From Oscillospiraceae bacterium (lineage in GTDB: Bacteria > Bacillota > Clostridia > Oscillospirales > Oscillospiraceae), in assembly GCA_017473225.1 (NCBI GenBank), contig JAFUMG010000033.1, positions 1 to 40,354 on the forward strand: DNA of 40,354 nucleotides, in the 5' to 3' direction. Positions 17,418 to 25,584 of this stretch are shown here, piece by piece. Under the pieces are notes generated by a model that saw only the letters and a list, made by a program, of their open reading frames with translations, was not told the DNA's origin and did no database searches. The translations under genes and the position numbers were made by a program. How positions within the stretch are numbered: position 1 is the first letter of the stretch; every line of letters begins with the position of its first letter.

Positions 17418-18212
17418 TCAGGAAAGGATCGCGCGGTCGCTGGCAAATTCCTTGCCGCTGGCCTGCACGAACATGTTCAGCAGATCCTCAACGGTCAGCT
17501 TCTTCTTCTCCTCGCCTTCCACATCCACGACGATATGGCCGTCATACATCATGATCAGACGGTTGCCATGGGCAATGGCGTCCTTCATGTTGTGGGTGAT
17601 CATCAGGGTGGTCAGCTTGTTCTCAGTGACGATGCGGTCGGTGATCTCCAGCACCTTGGCTGCAGTCTTGGGGTCCAGGGCCGCGGTGTGCTCGTCCAGC
17701 ATCAGCAGCTTGGGCTTGTTCATGGAGGCCATCAGCAGCGTCAGCGCCTGACGCTGGCCGCCGGACAGCAGACCCACCTTGGTGGTCAGCCGGTTCTCCA
17801 GACCCAGATCCAGGGTCTCCAGGAGCCTCTTATACTCCTCACGCTCCGCCTTACGGACGCCCCAGACCAGCTTGCGCTTCTTACCGCGGCGGGCGGCGAT
17901 GGCCAGATTCTCCACGATCTCCATATCGGGCGCGGTGCCCTTCATGGGGTCCTGGAACACACGGCCCAGGAACGCGGCCCGCTGATGCTCCGGCATATGG
18001 GTCACATCCACGCCGTCGATCTCAATGGTGCCGTAGTCCGGCTTCCAGACGCCGGCGATGGCGTTCTGCAGGGTGGACTTACCGGCGCCGTTGCCGCCGA
18101 TGACGGTGACGAAATCGCCGTCCTTCAGATGGAGGTTCAAGCCGTCCAGCGCCGTCTTTTCATTGATGGTGCCGGGGTTGAAGGTCTTGTGCAGGTCAGT
18201 GATCTTAAGCAT
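17418..18212 (-). CDS. ABC importer ATP-binding protein (TrpZ-like)
   Basis: 264 residues, a single ATPase domain: Walker A GGNGAGKST (39-47), signature LSGGQRQALTLL, Walker B LLMLDEHTAALD and a switch His in MITHN. It energises uptake together with the permease and binding lipoprotein encoded upstream. The set matches the family represented by TrpXYZ. ATG at 18212 is chosen (MLKITDL) because GGAG is 9 bases upstream; the ATG three codons earlier abuts that site. The first 8 bases overlap the permease end, indicating coupled translation. Substrate: see the T-box leader, which points to phenylalanine. Confidence 0.92.
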   Translation of the reverse strand: MLKITDLHKTFNPGTINEKTALDGLNLHLKDGDFVTVIGGNGAGKSTLQNAIAGVWKPDYGTIEIDGVDVTHMPEHQRAAFLGRVFQDPMKGTAPDMEIVENLAIAARRGKKRKLVWGVRKAEREEYKRLLETLDLGLENRLTTKVGLLSGGQRQALTLLMASMNKPKLLMLDEHTAALDPKTAAKVLEITDRIVTENKLTTLMITHNMKDAIAHGNRLIMMYDGHIVVDVEGEEKKKLTVEDLLNMFVQASGKEFASDRAILS

Positions 18213-19134
18213 GGCCGTCATCTCCTTTCCCGGAAGCCGCTCCGTGGGGATGGGGGACCTTGGGCTTGGAGAAGTACTCCTCCTGCAGATAGGGCACTGC
18301 CAGGAACAGCGCGACGATAATGGCGGAGAGCATCTTCAGATAGTCGGTCTTCAGGCCCAACAGGATGACGAAGTTGTACACGATGTAGTACACGATGCCG
18401 CCACCGATGACGCCGATCAGGCTGACAACGAAATTGGGCTTGATCTTCATGGAAACGGACAGACCGATGAAGATGGCGGCCAGGCCGATGACGATGGCGC
18501 CGCGGCCGTCGTTGATGTTGGCGGAGCCCTTGTACTGGGCCAGCAGGGCACCGGCCAGGGCCACGATGCCGTTGGCGATTCCCAGGCCCAGGACCTGGTT
18601 GAACTTGACGTTGACGCCCTGGGCACGGCTCATGTCGGGATTATCGCCGGTGGACTTCAGGGTCAGACCCACTTCCGTATAGAAGAAGAGATACAGCACC
18701 GCAATGACCACCGCCACGATGATGCCCGCGGAAAGGATCGCGCCGGGGTTGTTGCTCATGTGCAGCAGCAGCTGGTTGGCCCGGGGGTCGATGGCCACAA
18801 GAGACTTGCCGCCCAGGATCAGCAGATTCACGGAATACAGCATCAGCTGCGTCAGGATGCCTGCCAGAATGGAGGGAATACCCAGCGCGGTGTGCAGCAG
18901 GCCCGTCACAACACCGGCCAGCGCGCCCGCGGCAAAGGCAATGAGAATGGAAAGCCAGGCGGGAACGCCCGCACCCAGCAGAACTGCACAAACGCACGCG
19001 CCGGTGCAGATGGAACCGTCAACGGTCAGGTCGGCAATGTCGAGTATTTTGTAGGAGATGTAGACGCCGATCGCCATCAATCCCCAAATAAGCCCCTCAG
19101 CTACCGCACCGGGCAATGCATATAAGAAAGCCAT
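18205..19134 (-). CDS. ABC importer permease (TrpY-like)
   Basis: 309 residues, about eight hydrophobic helices, resembling the branched-chain/ribose-type permease fold (LivH/RbsC-like) of the COG4120 group. Features: AVAEGLIWGLMAIGVYISYK, IADLTVDGS, and NGIVALAGALLAQYKG near the loop that docks the ATPase. Residues after 290 form a short His-rich cytoplasmic tail. ATG at 19134 with GAGGTAAAAG upstream; gap of 22 bases from the binding-protein gene. Middle gene of the operon. Confidence 0.92.
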   Translation of the reverse strand: MAFLYALPGAVAEGLIWGLMAIGVYISYKILDIADLTVDGSICTGACVCAVLLGAGVPAWLSILIAFAAGALAGVVTGLLHTALGIPSILAGILTQLMLYSVNLLILGGKSLVAIDPRANQLLLHMSNNPGAILSAGIIVAVVIAVLYLFFYTEVGLTLKSTGDNPDMSRAQGVNVKFNQVLGLGIANGIVALAGALLAQYKGSANINDGRGAIVIGLAAIFIGLSVSMKIKPNFVVSLIGVIGGGIVYYIVYNFVILLGLKTDYLKMLSAIIVALFLAVPYLQEEYFSKPKVPHPHGAASGKGDDGHA

Positions 19135-19156
19135 CTTTTACCTCGTAACAATCAGA

Positions 19157-20080
19157 TTAGTTGGCGGGGACCTCGATGCCCAGCTGCGCGCACAGCTCTT
19201 CGTTGTAGGTGACAGTGGGAGTCAGGGTCATAACCTCGAAGTCGGAAACTTCTTTCTGGCCCAGCAGGATCTGAGCTGCCATCTTGCCGGTCTCAACGCC
19301 CAGCTCATAGTAGTCGATGGACAGAGAAGCATAGCAGACAGCGCCGCCGTAGCTGGTGTAGATGGGGACATTCTGCTCGGTGCAGATGGTGCCGACGATG
19401 GCGTCGTTCTGGGCGACAGTGTTGTCAGAGGGGACGTAAACCGCCTTGCAGCTGCTTGCCATGGAGGTGACCAGAGCCTGCAGCTCGGTGGTCTCGGAGA
19501 AGGTGTAGGCCTCGACCACGATGCCGGCCTCCTCGAACAGGGCCTTGACAGCCTCGTACTGGATCAGGGAGTTGGACTCGTTGGTGCAGTACAGGACGCC
19601 GACCTTATCGCCGGCAACCAGGCCCAGGGTGTCGATCATCATCTGAGCCTGCTTGTCGAAGGGAACGGCGTCAGAGGTGCCGGAGACGTTGGCGGGGATG
19701 GAGCCCGCGAAGGTATCCTCGTAATCGGTCACGGAAGTACCCAGAACGGGGATGGAGGTGGTAGCGTTGGCGGCAGCCAGCAGAGCGGGAGTGGCGTTGG
19801 CCATGATCAGGTCGACCTTCTTGGCGGTGAAGGTGTTGATGACGGTGTTGCAGAGGTTCGCCTCACCAGCCACCTGGGTGTCAAAGTTGACGGTCTTGCC
19901 GGCAGCGGCCATTTCCTCAGTCAGGGCGTCGATGAAGCCCTGGGTGGCCTGGTCCAGAGAATCATGGACCATCAGCTGGCAGATGCCAACACTGTACTCG
20001 GACTTATCACCGCAGCCAGCGAAGCAGCACATGGCGGCAACCAGCGCGATGACGAGAACGATTGAGATCATCTTTTTCAT
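19157..20080 (-). CDS. ABC importer substrate-binding lipoprotein (TrpX-like)
   Basis: 307 residues. Lipoprotein signal with lipobox FAGC (Cys23), then a periplasmic-binding-type fold of the COG2984 (TrpX) group: VGICQLMVHDSLDQATQGF, NTVINTFTAKKVDLIMANAT, GTSVTDYEDTFAG, CKAVYVPSDNTVAQND, YYELGVETGKMAAQILLG. It is anchored outside the membrane and delivers ligand to the permease. ATG at 20080 has GGAGGAAAACAAA before it; an in-frame TTG five codons earlier overlaps that site and is rejected. It is the first gene after the T-box leader. Family membership suggests an aromatic amino acid; the leader suggests phenylalanine. Confidence 0.93.
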   Translation of the reverse strand: MKKMISIVLVIALVAAMCCFAGCGDKSEYSVGICQLMVHDSLDQATQGFIDALTEEMAAAGKTVNFDTQVAGEANLCNTVINTFTAKKVDLIMANATPALLAAANATTSIPVLGTSVTDYEDTFAGSIPANVSGTSDAVPFDKQAQMMIDTLGLVAGDKVGVLYCTNESNSLIQYEAVKALFEEAGIVVEAYTFSETTELQALVTSMASSCKAVYVPSDNTVAQNDAIVGTICTEQNVPIYTSYGGAVCYASLSIDYYELGVETGKMAAQILLGQKEVSDFEVMTLTPTVTYNEELCAQLGIEVPAN

Positions 20081-20140
20081 TTTGTTTTCCTCCAAATTAC
20101 ATACTTTCTTTTATTTAATCCCTTTGACGGGCAATTAAAT

Positions 20141-20177
20141 ACAAAACAAAACGCCCCTGTATGAATAACAGGGGCGT
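20141..20177 (-). terminator. T-box terminator 2 (nearest the gene)
   Basis: Arms ACGCCCCTGT (20151-20160) and ACAGGGGCGT (20168-20177); on the minus strand followed by TTTGTTTTG. It is the regulated terminator of the second T-box unit. Confidence 0.9.
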
Positions 20178-20185
20178 AATAGCTA

Positions 20186-20250
20186 CGCGGTACCACTCTG
20201 CTTCGCGGGGGCCTCGCGGCTCCTGCCTCAAAGACTTTCAGGCCGAAAGC
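20186..20250 (-). ncRNA. Second, partial T-box unit (no Stem I)
   Basis: Minus-strand AGAGTGGTACCGCG (20199-20186) repeats the T-box exactly. Before it lies a stem (GCAGGAGCC, GCGA loop, GGCCCCCGC) like the Stem III of the first unit. Only about 65 bases separate it from terminator 1, far too few for a specifier-bearing Stem I. Confidence 0.85.
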
Positions 20251-20255
20251 GGTAT

Positions 20256-20290
20256 CAAAAAAATCGTCCCTGCTGTAAAACAGGGACGAT
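20256..20290 (-). terminator. T-box terminator 1
   Basis: Arms ATCGTCCCTG (20263-20272) and CAGGGACGAT (20281-20290); on the minus strand followed by a run of seven T. Confidence 0.92.
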
Positions 20291-20298
20291 CAATAAAT

Positions 20299-20528
20299 CG
20301 CGGTACCACTCTGCTTTTGCACGGGCCTTGCGGTCCATGCCTCATTAGGCTGAAAAGTCTAAGCGATATAACGGTCGCGCCCGTTGTGCCTACTGAGAAT
20401 TCAACACACTGCTCGTGGAATGAACTTCATCCGGGCCTCGCTGCTGCCTCGCACCCACCGGCAGCTCTCTGAAAGCCTGATCCCCGACTACTCTTTCCGC
20501 TCAAACGCATTTCTGCTTATCAAATTAT
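20299..20528 (-). ncRNA. T-box riboswitch, complete unit with UUC (Phe) specifier
   Basis: The leader of the importer operon. On the minus strand: AAAGAGTAGT at the base of Stem I, the AGAGAGCTGCC ... GGCAGC distal arm, then the specifier side TGAAGTTCATTCC with UUC at 20424-20422 followed by a purine. Then comes a Stem III (GCATGGACC, GCAA loop, GGCCCGTGC) and the T-box AGAGTGGTACCGCG (20312-20299). The acceptor bulge is UGGU, which pairs with a tRNA ending ACCA. Uncharged tRNA should stabilise the antiterminator and switch the importer on. Confidence 0.88.
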
Positions 20529-20534
20529 GCAGTT

Positions 20535-20563
20535 ATGTTATCAGAATTTCATTCATCTGTCAA
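20535..20563 (-). promoter_or_regulatory. Promoter of the T-box/ABC importer operon
   Basis: Minus strand TTGACA (20563-20558), 17 bases, TAACAT (20540-20535). The start near 20528 gives a leader of about 450 bases that fills the gene-free stretch 20081-20607. Confidence 0.85.
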
Positions 20564-20607
20564 GTTTTTTGTGCGTTTTTGAATGAATATTCATATATTC
20601 TTCCGTA

Positions 20608-22515
20608 TTATGCACCGCGGCGTTTCCGGGCCCGGCGGACTGCCGCCCGGACGATCAGGACCACCAGCGCCATCAGCGCCAGGATCACAGCCAGCAGGAT
20701 ATAGGTGAATCTGTTGGCGCTCCGCAGCAGCGTAATGGGATTCCAGCTGGAATAGACGTCCTTGCGGCCGTCCGCTTCCGCATACCGCTCATCCATTTCG
20801 CCGCCCATCTGATCCAGATAGGAAGCAATGGCGTACCACTCCTTCACAGGAACGCCATCCGCGTCCCGGACCACATAATTGCCCAGATCCGAAACGGCGA
20901 TGGGGTCACCGTAGACATCCCGGGGCGTGATGGTCAGCAGGCCCATGGAGGTGGACTCCACGCTGCCCAGCATCTGGCCCATGTACATACCGCAGACCAC
21001 CCGGTACATCCGCTTGTCCTCGATGGCTTCCAACTTACCCTCTCCACGGCGGAGCATGGCATAGTCCACCTTGTTGAAGATCATCCGGTTGGTGTTGTAG
21101 GAATACTCCACGCCGGAGAAGAACAGCTGTGCGGAATGCATCAGGGGATACACCGACGCGTCCACTTCCAGGGCGTTTTTCAGGTCCGCGCCGGTGAGGT
21201 AAATGGCGATCAGCTCGCCCTCGGTGCCGACGCCCAGAGACGCGGCGTTGAAGATATCGGATACCGTCACATCACCCACGGGAATGGATTCCCGGATGAC
21301 GCCGGAAGCGGTCAGCGCCACATCCACCGTCTCGCCGGTGGCCTGCTCCACCGCCCACAGATAGGCGTCGGAGAACACATTGCCCAGGGTGGACTCGTGA
21401 GCATAGCCGTATACCGCGTCCACATCGTCGAATTCGTAGGAATTGGAGGTCAGCACCTGGTCAAAGGACATGCCGTAGTCGGCAAGATAGTTCTCCTCCA
21501 CCTCGGTCTTGTAGCTTTCCACCAAGGCGGCGATCTCCGGGTCCTCCTCCACATTTTCGTCGATGGGGATCAGCTCATAGCCGGTGAGCAGCATCTCGCC
21601 GTTGGGCTTGTAGTCCATCTGAACCACGCCCAGGTATTTGCCATACTCGCCGGCGGAGACGATCCAGGTATCGTTCACCTGAATGGGCTCGGTCAGGGTG
21701 GTGTGGGTATGGGCGGAGACGATCAGATCGATGCCCTCCACTTTCTGGGCCAGCTCGTAGTCCTCGCCCTCCCCATTGGAGGTGCCGCTGTGGGACAGGG
21801 CAATGACCAGGGGCTGGCAGCCATAGGTATCCCAGCATTCTGCCCGGGCTTCATCCACGATCCGCTGGGCGGTCTGCGCGGGGTCCTCCAGGATCATGCC
21901 GGAGTTGGGGGCGCACTCGTCAGAATTGACGCCGGTCAGACCGAAGAGCGCGTAGTACACGCCGCCCCGCTCCAGAATCATGTAATCCTTCACGCCATAG
22001 TTTTCCAGCGCGTCCCAGACAGCCTGGGCATCGGGGCCATAGCCCGCCTCCCCTTCCTTGGGGGGCAGGTAGTTGGCGTCCACAATGGCGGGAACCGGCT
22101 CGCCGCAGTCCGCGGCCACATTCAGCATACTTGCAAGACCGGCGGGCAGGTAGTCAAATTCATGGTTGCCGAAGGTGGTGGCGTCATAGCCCATGGCGCC
22201 CATCATCCGCAGCTCCAGAGCGGAGGTGGCATAGGCCGTCTGGAACAGGGAGCCCATGGAAAAGTCGCCGCCGTCCACCAGCAGGGCATCGGGATATTTC
22301 TCCTTCTGCTCCCGGATCACCGTCATCAGCCGGGCATAGCCGCCGTACTCGCCCCCATCCTCACCGGCAGAGGGCAGCAGATGGGAATGGAGGTCATGGG
22401 TAAACAGGATGGTGACCGGCGTCGTGGGCGCGCCGGCCAAGGCCGTCAGGCCCATGGAACAGATCAGCACCGCCGCCAGCAGCAGCGCGCTGAAACGCTT
22501 TATCATTCTTTTCAT
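20608..22515 (-). CDS. Surface-anchored 5'-nucleotidase/cyclic phosphodiesterase-like protein
   Basis: 635 residues. Signal peptide (1-28, ending LTALAG). Metallophosphoesterase domain: FTHDLHSHLLP, VDGGDFSMGS, TFGNHEFDYLP, ALSHSG, VSAHTHTT, giving the dimetal His/Asp/Asn set of UshA/YfkN-type enzymes. The C-terminal nucleotidase domain (about 350-580) carries ASGVIRESIPVGDVTVSD and substrate-stacking aromatics. It ends in one membrane helix (about 603-625) with a basic RRARKRRGA tail, so the enzyme faces outward. It should release phosphate and nucleosides from extracellular nucleotides. ATG at 22515 follows AGGAG at 7 bases. Monocistronic; no separate terminator was seen before the T-box promoter. 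Confidence 0.92.
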   Translation of the reverse strand: MKRMIKRFSALLLAAVLICSMGLTALAGAPTTPVTILFTHDLHSHLLPSAGEDGGEYGGYARLMTVIREQKEKYPDALLVDGGDFSMGSLFQTAYATSALELRMMGAMGYDATTFGNHEFDYLPAGLASMLNVAADCGEPVPAIVDANYLPPKEGEAGYGPDAQAVWDALENYGVKDYMILERGGVYYALFGLTGVNSDECAPNSGMILEDPAQTAQRIVDEARAECWDTYGCQPLVIALSHSGTSNGEGEDYELAQKVEGIDLIVSAHTHTTLTEPIQVNDTWIVSAGEYGKYLGVVQMDYKPNGEMLLTGYELIPIDENVEEDPEIAALVESYKTEVEENYLADYGMSFDQVLTSNSYEFDDVDAVYGYAHESTLGNVFSDAYLWAVEQATGETVDVALTASGVIRESIPVGDVTVSDIFNAASLGVGTEGELIAIYLTGADLKNALEVDASVYPLMHSAQLFFSGVEYSYNTNRMIFNKVDYAMLRRGEGKLEAIEDKRMYRVVCGMYMGQMLGSVESTSMGLLTITPRDVYGDPIAVSDLGNYVVRDADGVPVKEWYAIASYLDQMGGEMDERYAEADGRKDVYSSWNPITLLRSANRFTYILLAVILALMALVVLIVRAAVRRARKRRGA

Positions 22516-22544
22516 ATCATTTCTCCTTTGTTGCGTTGGAAATC

Positions 22545-22573
22545 ATTATAGCATATCCCCGGGCAAAAGAAAA
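22545..22573 (-). promoter_or_regulatory. Candidate promoter of the 5'-nucleotidase gene
   Basis: Perfect TATAAT on the minus strand (22550-22545), with a poor -35 TTTTCT (22573-22568) at 17 bases that lies at the edge of the upstream terminator. Confidence 0.5.
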
Positions 22574-22601
22574 GCCGGCAGGTCGGAAACCTGCCGGCTT
22601 T
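22571..22601. terminator. Terminator of the acyltransferase-symporter-lipoprotein operon
   Basis: Perfect 13-base arms AAAGCCGGCAGGT (22571-22583) and ACCTGCCGGCTTT (22589-22601), just beyond the binding-protein stop; TTTCTTTT follows on the minus strand. Confidence 0.92.
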
Positions 22602-22607
22602 CTCAAT

Positions 22608-24197
22608 TTACCCAAAGGTCCAGTTTTCAAAATCCACGTCGCAGGCGTACCGGGGATCGCAGAAGCTGACACCCTCCGGGATCACCAGCGCGTCGGACAG
22701 ATATACCGCGTTGCCCACAGCGCAGATGGGGAGCTTGTACACCATCTCCCGCTCCAGAGCCTGGAGCGCTTCCAGCGCGGCGTTCCTTTCCTCCGCCGTG
22801 GTGGCGGCATTCAGCGCCGTCACCGCTTCATCAAAGGCGGTATCGCCGCCGAAGACCTGGGAAAACTGCCGGTCGGTGCTCCGGTATTCGGCGTACCACT
22901 CCTCCACGGAGAAGGCCGTCTTTCCCTTGAAGCCGATGTCATATTCCCGGACCTGGAACAGGTCCGAAGCCGCGTCATCGGAGAGCACCGTTTCCACCGT
23001 AAAGCCCACCGCTTCCAGATCTTCCGCCACCGCGCCGATCAGGTCCAAAGAGGTCCGGTCATTGTTGTAGCAGCAGATCCGCAGGGGGCGGGCCAGGTCA
23101 TATTCAGATTCTTCCAGCAGCCGCTTCGCTTCCTCCGGGTCATAGCTGTAAGCGAAATCCTCGCAGGCAGCATAGGACGCGGGAACGCCCGAATTCAGGA
23201 CTTCCGCGCTTGGGTACAGCGCCGCCAGCGACTCCCGGTCGATGGCGGAAATGATGGCCCTGCGGACGTTGACATCCGCCATGGCTTCATTCACATTTCC
23301 GTCCGACCCCCGCACATTGAACAGGAAGTACTTGTAAAACAGCACGCCCACATTTCTCGTGGTGAAGCCCTCCAGGGCGTCCATGGCGCTGTACAGTTCG
23401 GTGGTATTGCCATAGATGTAATGAGCCTCCCCCGCCTGTGCCGCGGTCAGAAAATCCTCCACAAAGGAGACCTTGACCTTCTTGATTTTGGGGGCGGTAC
23501 CTTCGTAGTATTCATTGGGCACCAGGGTGAAGCAGTCCCCGGCATACAGCTCGTCAAGCCGATAATAGCCGGAGGTGACAGGCTCCTTCCAGAAGTCATG
23601 GGTGTCCAGCGTGGTCAGGTCCGCGTCAGCAAGGCAGTGCTCCGGCAGGATATAGAACTGTGCCAGCACATCGCGCATGGCCCCATAGGGGGCGCTCAGC
23701 TCCATGGTGATCACATTGCCCTCCGCCGTCAATTCCGTAATTCTGCCAAAGGCGTTGGAATACACGGAATTTTTGACAGGCGTCTGCTGAACGGCCTGAA
23801 TGGACCAGATCACATCCGCCGCGGTCAGGTCCACGCCGTCGGACCATTTGAGCCCATCCTTCAGGGTAATGGTATAGGTCAGGCCATCGCCGCTGATCTC
23901 GACGGATTCCGCCAGATCCGGCTCCGTCCTGGTCAGAGTACTGTCCGCGGCCAGCAATCCCCGCCACATCAGGCTGGTGGCCAGGGTATGGCGCTGCCAG
24001 GGGGTGGGGACCCGGTCGCCGGCAGTAGTGCCGTTGTTGGTCAGCAGGGCCAGCAGCAATGTCTCCCCGTCCCAGTCAGGCCCGGCGCTCTGCTCGGGCA
24101 GGACTGTTTCCGAAGTCTGCTCCCGGCTGGCGCAGGCAGCCAGGGACGCCGCCAGCGCCAGTGCCAGAAGCAGCGCCAGAATTTTCTTCATACGCAT
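22608..24197 (-). CDS. Family 5 (peptide-type) solute-binding lipoprotein
   Basis: 529 residues. Lipoprotein signal with lipobox LAAC (Cys22), then the SBP_bac_5 fold: LTYTITLKDGLKWSDGVDLTAADV, the family signature near residue 110, and a C-terminal lobe with YDPEEAKRLLEES and DIGFKGKTAF. Members bind oligopeptides, nickel or opines and normally partner with DppBCDF-type permease genes. None are present here, so this is an orphan binding protein or works with a remote transporter. ATG at 24197 or the Met two codons later (24191); ribosome site weak. It starts 7 bases after the symporter gene, so it is probably co-transcribed. Confidence 0.88.
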   Translation of the reverse strand: MRMKKILALLLALALAASLAACASREQTSETVLPEQSAGPDWDGETLLLALLTNNGTTAGDRVPTPWQRHTLATSLMWRGLLAADSTLTRTEPDLAESVEISGDGLTYTITLKDGLKWSDGVDLTAADVIWSIQAVQQTPVKNSVYSNAFGRITELTAEGNVITMELSAPYGAMRDVLAQFYILPEHCLADADLTTLDTHDFWKEPVTSGYYRLDELYAGDCFTLVPNEYYEGTAPKIKKVKVSFVEDFLTAAQAGEAHYIYGNTTELYSAMDALEGFTTRNVGVLFYKYFLFNVRGSDGNVNEAMADVNVRRAIISAIDRESLAALYPSAEVLNSGVPASYAACEDFAYSYDPEEAKRLLEESEYDLARPLRICCYNNDRTSLDLIGAVAEDLEAVGFTVETVLSDDAASDLFQVREYDIGFKGKTAFSVEEWYAEYRSTDRQFSQVFGGDTAFDEAVTALNAATTAEERNAALEALQALEREMVYKLPICAVGNAVYLSDALVIPEGVSFCDPRYACDVDFENWTFG

Positions 24198-24204
24198 TGC
24201 GGTG

Positions 24205-25584
24205 TTATCTCTTCTTTCTGAAAATGACGCTGCGGAACAGGATGATATTCATCACCACAAAGAATCCAATCAGGATCAACAGGGTCAGTATCGGCTGCAC
24301 CGGGGCCAAAGTCGCCAGCAGCATCAGCGGGAAGCCGAAGACGATGGCAGGGAAATTCTGATAGACCATATTGTCCGCCGCGGGGGTCTTGAAATCACCG
24401 TCGATCTCCCGCAGGAGGATGATACCGGTGCTGGCGGTGCCGGTCAGCATACCGTACATGGTCAAAAACTGCTCTTCCTGGTATTCTTTGAACAGGGTCT
24501 TCGCTACCAGGCGGTTATACCAGTAGGTGATGACCAGGCCCACAACGCCCAGGATCAGCAGGATGCCCCAGTAATCCTGCAGCACGCTCAGCCGGATGGC
24601 CGCGATGCCCGCCACCACCATGATGTCGAAGAAGAAATTGCTGACCCGGGTCATGAGGAAATTGTTGGTATATTCCTTTTTGATAATATTCATCCGCTTC
24701 AGCATACCCAGGACCGACTTGATCAGCGTCGCCGCCAGGACGCCCAGCAGGAAATTGAAGCCGAAGATCACGGACTTCATGCCGGGCAGCAGCTGGCCCA
24801 GAATGTACATCAGCAGATAAGCCAGCAGATAGGCCGCGGCCACCAGGGCCACCTGGATGGTCATTTTGTCGACGCTGTCCTGCATGGGGATCTCATTCTC
24901 CGCCTGGATCTCCTCTGCCCGCAGCTGACCCTCCGTGGCCTTGCTTCCCTTGGCGCGCAGGTGCTTCTTGCGGATGTTCAGATGGACGACGCCGCCGATG
25001 CTGGCGCTGAGGAAGCCCAGAGCTGCCACCGCCAGGCCGAAGCTCTTGCCGCCCTCGAAGCCATAGTCCATCTCATAGATATTGCCGTAGTTCATGGCCT
25101 GGCCGGTACCCTGGCCATAGCCGAAGGGCAGCAGCAGACCCGCCGCCGGGAAGAAGCCGGAGATCACCTTCGCCGCGATGATGGTGATGGCCAGACCCAC
25201 AACGCCCTGAAGCAGATAGGTAGCCACGGTGGTAACGCCGGTATTGAAGATCTCGGTCAGACGCTTCTTATCCAGCTTCTTGTCGGAGGTCTTGAAGGTG
25301 GAGGCGATGAAGCCCATGGCCAGGGTGTGATAGGTGATCAGCTCCAGATTAGCCGTACCGTTGCCGCCGAAGAAGGCGGTGTCGAACATGGTATCGCCGG
25401 TGATCAGCTTGTAGATACCCGCGATGACGATCAGGATGCCGCCGCCCAGCACGGAGGTGGGGATCAGCGACTCATTGAGCCATTTGATGTTCTTGCGCAG
25501 CATGGTGGCCGCCAGCAGGCTCAGCAGCAGGACGGCGATCAGATTATAGGTGCCCCAGGCACTAAATTCCCAAAAATTTTCCAT
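24205..25584 (-). CDS. GltS-type sodium/glutamate symporter
   Basis: 459 residues, about ten to twelve membrane helices in two repeats. The re-entrant motif LLPFGYGQGTGQAMN (about 152-166) and its partner YGMLTGTASTGIILLREID near 385 match sodium:glutamate symporters. A soluble His/Lys/Glu-rich loop separates the halves (about 205-240). It should take up glutamate or a related acid with sodium. ATG at 25584 with GGGGAACG before it; the first 23 bases overlap the acyltransferase gene end. Middle gene of a three-gene operon; the functional link to its neighbours is unclear. Confidence 0.88.
   Translation of the reverse strand: MENFWEFSAWGTYNLIAVLLLSLLAATMLRKNIKWLNESLIPTSVLGGGILIVIAGIYKLITGDTMFDTAFFGGNGTANLELITYHTLAMGFIASTFKTSDKKLDKKRLTEIFNTGVTTVATYLLQGVVGLAITIIAAKVISGFFPAAGLLLPFGYGQGTGQAMNYGNIYEMDYGFEGGKSFGLAVAALGFLSASIGGVVHLNIRKKHLRAKGSKATEGQLRAEEIQAENEIPMQDSVDKMTIQVALVAAAYLLAYLLMYILGQLLPGMKSVIFGFNFLLGVLAATLIKSVLGMLKRMNIIKKEYTNNFLMTRVSNFFFDIMVVAGIAAIRLSVLQDYWGILLILGVVGLVITYWYNRLVAKTLFKEYQEEQFLTMYGMLTGTASTGIILLREIDGDFKTPAADNMVYQNFPAIVFGFPLMLLATLAPVQPILTLLILIGFFVVMNIILFRSVIFRKKR

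Noticed and set aside
22536-24221. Long + strand open frame over the peptide-binding lipoprotein
   Set aside because: The minus strand has a lipoprotein signal and SBP_bac_5 signature; the + strand product starts inside a terminator.
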